In this document: positions 61,484 through 64,000 of the stretch, piece by piece
Position numbering within the stretch: position 1 is the stretch's first letter
How the letters are laid out: every line of letters begins with the position of its first letter
Origin: JAWWOL01 sp033851545
Lineage (GTDB): Bacteria; Actinomycetota; Actinomycetes; JAWWOL01
Assembly: GCA_033851545.1 (NCBI GenBank)
Contig: JAWWOO010000016.1
Coordinates: 83,990 to 147,989, forward strand
DNA length: 64,000 nucleotides
Direction: 5' to 3'
The notes under the pieces: model-generated
What the model was told of the DNA's origin: nothing
The model's input: the letters and a program-made list of their open reading frames with translations, nothing else
The model's database searches: none
Position numbers and translations under genes: made by a program

Positions 61484-62929
61484 GTGAAGGACCAGGAAGA
61501 GCTGCACACCGACCTGTTCATCGGCGGCAAGTGGCTGCCAGCACAGGGCGAAGGCCGGTTCCCCGTACTCGATCCCGCCTCCGGCAAGACCATCGCCACG
61601 GTCGCCGACGGCACTGTTGCCGACGGCATCGCCGCCGTTGACGCGGCCGACGCGGCAGCCTCCGGATGGGCCCTGACCCCGCCTCGGGAGCGTGCGGAGA
61701 TCCTCCGCCGCGGCTTCGAGCTGATGACGGCCAGGTCCGACGACCTCGCCCGGCTGGTCTCGCTCGAGAACGGCAAGGCACTGGTCGATGCGAGAGGCGA
61801 AGTCGCGTATGCGGCGGAGTTCTTCCGTTGGTACGCCGAGGAAGCGGTACGCGCCGCGGGCTCGGTGATGACGGCGCCCTCGGGTGCCAACCGCATCCTG
61901 GTGCTGCAGCAGCCGGTCGGCATCTGTGTCCTGGTGACGCCCTGGAACTTCCCTGCAGCCATGGCGACCCGCAAGATCGGGCCCGCACTCGCGGCCGGTT
62001 GCACCGTGGTCCTCAAGCCGGCGAGCGACACGCCGCTGACCGCGCTGGCGATGGCCGCGATTCTGCACGAAGCAGGAGTCCCCTCGGGCGTGGTCAACGT
62101 CGTGCCCTCACGCAAGTCGGGCGCGGTGGTCTCCGCGATGCTGCACGACCCGCGCGTACGCAAGCTGTCCTTCACCGGCTCGACCGAGGTCGGCCGGGTC
62201 CTGCTCGCTGAGGCCGCCGACAACGTGGTGAACACGTCGATGGAGCTCGGCGGCAATGCCCCGTTCCTCGTCTTCGCCGACGCCGACCTCGATGCGGCCA
62301 TCGACGGGGCGATGGTCGCCAAGATGCGCAACGCCGGCGAGGCCTGCACCGCTGCCAACCGGTTCTACGTGGAGTCCAGCATTGCCAAGGATTTCAGCCG
62401 ACGCCTCTCCGCCCGCATGGGGGCGCTCAAGGTCGGTCCAGGGCTGGACTCCGGCACCGAGGTCGGGCCGCTGATCAACGAAGCTGCCGCCGTCAAGGTG
62501 GCTGAGCTCGTCGATGCGGCTGTCGCCGCGGGTGCCACCGCCCTTGTCGGTGGCACCCGTCCGGCCCGCGAGGGCTACTACTTCGAACCCACGGTCCTTG
62601 TCGATGTCGCCGGCGGCGACGCCATCCTGACCGAGGAGATCTTCGGTCCGGTGGCGCCGGTCGTGACCTTCGAGTCCGAGTCCGAGGCGATCGCCTACGC
62701 CAACGCCACGGAGTACGGGCTGGTTGCCTACGTCTACACCCGTGACCTCGCCCGCGGACTGCGGGTGAGCGAGGCCCTCGAGTCGGGCATGGTCGGCCTC
62801 AACCGCGGCCTCGTCAGCGATCCGGCTGCTCCCTTCGGCGGGGTCAAGCAGAGCGGCATCGGCAGGGAGGGCGGCCACGACGGCATGCTCGACTACCTCG
62901 AGTCGAAGTACATCGCTGTCTCCTGGTGA
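61484..62929 (+). CDS. Succinate-semialdehyde-type aldehyde dehydrogenase
   Basis: A 481-residue NAD(P)+ aldehyde dehydrogenase of the GabD group: VTPWNFPAAMATRKIGPALAAGC, FTGSTEVGR, general base MELGGNAPF, catalytic Cys in NAGEACTAANRFYV (the GabD-type CTAANR), EEIFGPVAPV, and SGIGREGG at the end. GTG 61484 with GAGGA upstream gives the standard length. It is the last gene of the LacI-controlled run and probably feeds succinate or a related acid into the citric acid cycle. Confidence 0.93.
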   Translation: MKDQEELHTDLFIGGKWLPAQGEGRFPVLDPASGKTIATVADGTVADGIAAVDAADAAASGWALTPPRERAEILRRGFELMTARSDDLARLVSLENGKALVDARGEVAYAAEFFRWYAEEAVRAAGSVMTAPSGANRILVLQQPVGICVLVTPWNFPAAMATRKIGPALAAGCTVVLKPASDTPLTALAMAAILHEAGVPSGVVNVVPSRKSGAVVSAMLHDPRVRKLSFTGSTEVGRVLLAEAADNVVNTSMELGGNAPFLVFADADLDAAIDGAMVAKMRNAGEACTAANRFYVESSIAKDFSRRLSARMGALKVGPGLDSGTEVGPLINEAAAVKVAELVDAAVAAGATALVGGTRPAREGYYFEPTVLVDVAGGDAILTEEIFGPVAPVVTFESESEAIAYANATEYGLVAYVYTRDLARGLRVSEALESGMVGLNRGLVSDPAAPFGGVKQSGIGREGGHDGMLDYLESKYIAVSW

Positions 62930-62952
62930 AGCAGCAGTGATCCGCCTGCGGC

Positions 62953-63324
62953 TCAGCCGCGGACGGGGAGCTCCTGCAACGTCCACCGGTTGCCGTCCGG
63001 GTCTGCGAAGGTGACGAACGACCCCCACGGCTGCACGTCGACGTCACTGGCCGCGACTCCGCGCGCGACAAGGTGAGCACGGGCGGCGGCGGCGTCGTCC
63101 ACCACGACCTGGATGCCGCGTTGAGAGCCCGGCGCCATGTCGCCGATCCCCTGCCCGAAGGCGATGGAGCAGGCCGACCCGGGAGGTGTGAGCTGCACGA
63201 AGCGGACCTCGTCGCTGACCCGATGGTCATGGTCGGCGTGGAACCCGACCTGCTCGACGTAGAACGCCTTGGCCCGATCGATGTCGGTGACGGGGACGAA
63301 GATGAGCTCGATTTTCCAGTCCAT
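62953..63324 (-). CDS. VOC-family (glyoxalase-like) protein
   Basis: A 123-residue protein with two beta-alpha-beta-beta-beta modules: KIELIFVPVTDIDRAKAFYVEQVGFHADHDH and GIQVVVDDAAAARAHLVARGVAASDVDVQPWGSFVTFADPDGNRWTLQELP. The DPDGNRW motif is typical. Function unknown. Its 3' end converges on the dehydrogenase gene with a 23-nt gap that holds a GCGGCT/AGCCGC hairpin. Confidence 0.9.
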   Translation of the reverse strand: MDWKIELIFVPVTDIDRAKAFYVEQVGFHADHDHRVSDEVRFVQLTPPGSACSIAFGQGIGDMAPGSQRGIQVVVDDAAAARAHLVARGVAASDVDVQPWGSFVTFADPDGNRWTLQELPVRG

Positions 63325-63351
63325 GGCCCGACACTACGATGACCCGGACCG

Positions 63352-63861
63352 TCACGGTGGCGGGGGGCCGGTGACGCGATAGCTGACCAGCATCTCCTGG
63401 TAGGCGAGGTGGCCGGGAGGTGCCGAGCCGGCGACGTCCGTGGTTGACCCGAAGATGCCGACCTGGACCTGCTCGTTGCTGTTCGGCACGGTCCAGGCGG
63501 CGCCGTCGACCTGGTTCGACTGGCGGTAGTAGGTGGCGCGGCGGTAACCGCGTGCGGTCAGCGTGTGGTCGTACCAGCTCAGCAGTGCGGTCGCGGAGAC
63601 GGGAGCGGTGGCGATGACTCCGGCGTAGGCCGGGTCGGGTTCACGCTCGCCTGGTTGTGCCTGCTCGTCTGCGCCGACCCGCCGGGTGAGGCGTGACGTG
63701 GGATAGACCAGCGAGGACTCGGGATGGGCGAGTAGTTCGCGCTGGGTCACCGGTCGATGCACCGGAACTCCCATGCCGTCGACGCTGGCGTGGCTGCCGC
63801 AGCCGGCCGCGAGCGCGATCAATGCGGACGCCAGCAGTAGTCGACGGGGTAGGTGGCTCAC
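63352..63861 (-). CDS. Putative lipoprotein
   Basis: A 169-residue exported protein, signal peptide HLPRRLLLASALIALAAGC with a lipobox-like end (Cys about residue 20), then a domain of unknown type (YAGVIATAPVSATALLSWYDHTLTARGYRRATYYRQSNQVDGAAWTVPNSNEQVQVGIFG). GTG 63861 was chosen because the signal peptide starts there and it overlaps the stop of the upstream gene (GTGA). Function unknown. Confidence 0.75.
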   Translation of the reverse strand: MSHLPRRLLLASALIALAAGCGSHASVDGMGVPVHRPVTQRELLAHPESSLVYPTSRLTRRVGADEQAQPGEREPDPAYAGVIATAPVSATALLSWYDHTLTARGYRRATYYRQSNQVDGAAWTVPNSNEQVQVGIFGSTTDVAGSAPPGHLAYQEMLVSYRVTGPPPP

Positions 63862-64000
63862 CGCCGTCGAAGCACCAACGCGGCCACCGCGAGCAGGACG
63901 ACGAATCCGACGAGCTCGCTGATCAGGGACCAGCCGGCCCACGGCACATTCAGCCCGTCGTGCAACCCGAGGAAGCCGACCGTCGCGGAGAGCAGCAAGG
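63858..64000 (-). CDS. C-terminal part of a membrane protein (truncated by window end)
   Basis: The minus strand reads an open frame entering from the right edge and stopping at 63858, ending LLSATVGFLGLHDGLNVPWA, GWSLISELVGFVVLLAVA and ALVLRRR. It shows a hydrophobic helix and a basic cytoplasmic end. It overlaps the lipoprotein start by 4 nt, so the two are one operon. The family cannot be told from 47 residues. Confidence 0.7.
   Translation of the reverse strand, partial: LLLSATVGFLGLHDGLNVPWAGWSLISELVGFVVLLAVAALVLRRR

Overview
The window is high-GC DNA with actinobacterial gene families throughout: SARP/BTAD, ROK, FadR and LacI regulators, DUF4245, DUF6542, CbtAB, a Z-prenyltransferase and the xseB-xseA-ispH-ychF neighbourhood. 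GTG starts and ATGA/GTGA stop-start overlaps are frequent. It comes from a free-living actinomycete; a Propionibacteriales/Nocardioidaceae-like host is my best guess, from gene content only. I found no rRNA, tRNA, CRISPR array, integrase or transposase gene.

Layout. 1-7.7 kb is a sugar or sugar-acid uptake and catabolism cluster: ROK regulator and lactonase-type amidohydrolase on the minus strand; FadR-type regulator, enolase-superfamily dehydratase, binding protein and two permeases on the plus strand, with no ATPase gene. 7.7-16.1 kb is mostly housekeeping: DUF255 thioredoxin protein, GNAT, an RHH-like protein behind a palindrome, hemolysin III, prenyltransferase, PIN-PhoH, rhomboid, a secreted lysozyme-like protein and a small secreted protein with five 10-residue repeats. 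16.4-19.9 kb has fumC, then a cobalamin riboswitch driving cbtB, cbtA and an FhuF-like Fe-S protein. 20.1-36.1 kb holds a CAP protein, DUF4245, xseB, xseA, an M15 peptidase, a lipid-droplet-type protein, ispH, two divergent EAL proteins, a D,D-carboxypeptidase, DUF6542, sbcD, sbcC and ychF.

36.1-38.8 kb is a patchwork of small accessory genes. The 3' end of ychF appears three times here, each copy at the end of a small gene, which suggests serial insertion at that site. 38.9-43.6 kb is a coherent accessory system: a BlaI-type repressor, an M56 membrane metalloprotease, a vanadium-haloperoxidase-type enzyme, an ECF sigma factor, a membrane protein and a YceI-like protein. Four copies of one 19-bp operator lie in front of three of its transcription units. 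I consider this the strongest candidate for an undescribed regulatory system.

43.8-50.1 kb carries MmcQ/YjbR, an MFS exporter, HAD, two APH-type kinases, a SnoaL-like protein and a methyltransferase. 50.1-53.2 kb is a giant SARP-AAA-TPR regulator. 53.2-62.9 kb is a LacI-controlled catabolic operon: binding protein, LivH, LivM, LivG, LivF, a beta-hydroxyacid dehydrogenase, an M24 hydrolase lacking one metal ligand, and a succinate-semialdehyde-type dehydrogenase. It probably imports an amide- or amino-acid-like compound and routes it through a semialdehyde. The right edge has a VOC protein, a lipoprotein and a truncated membrane-protein gene.
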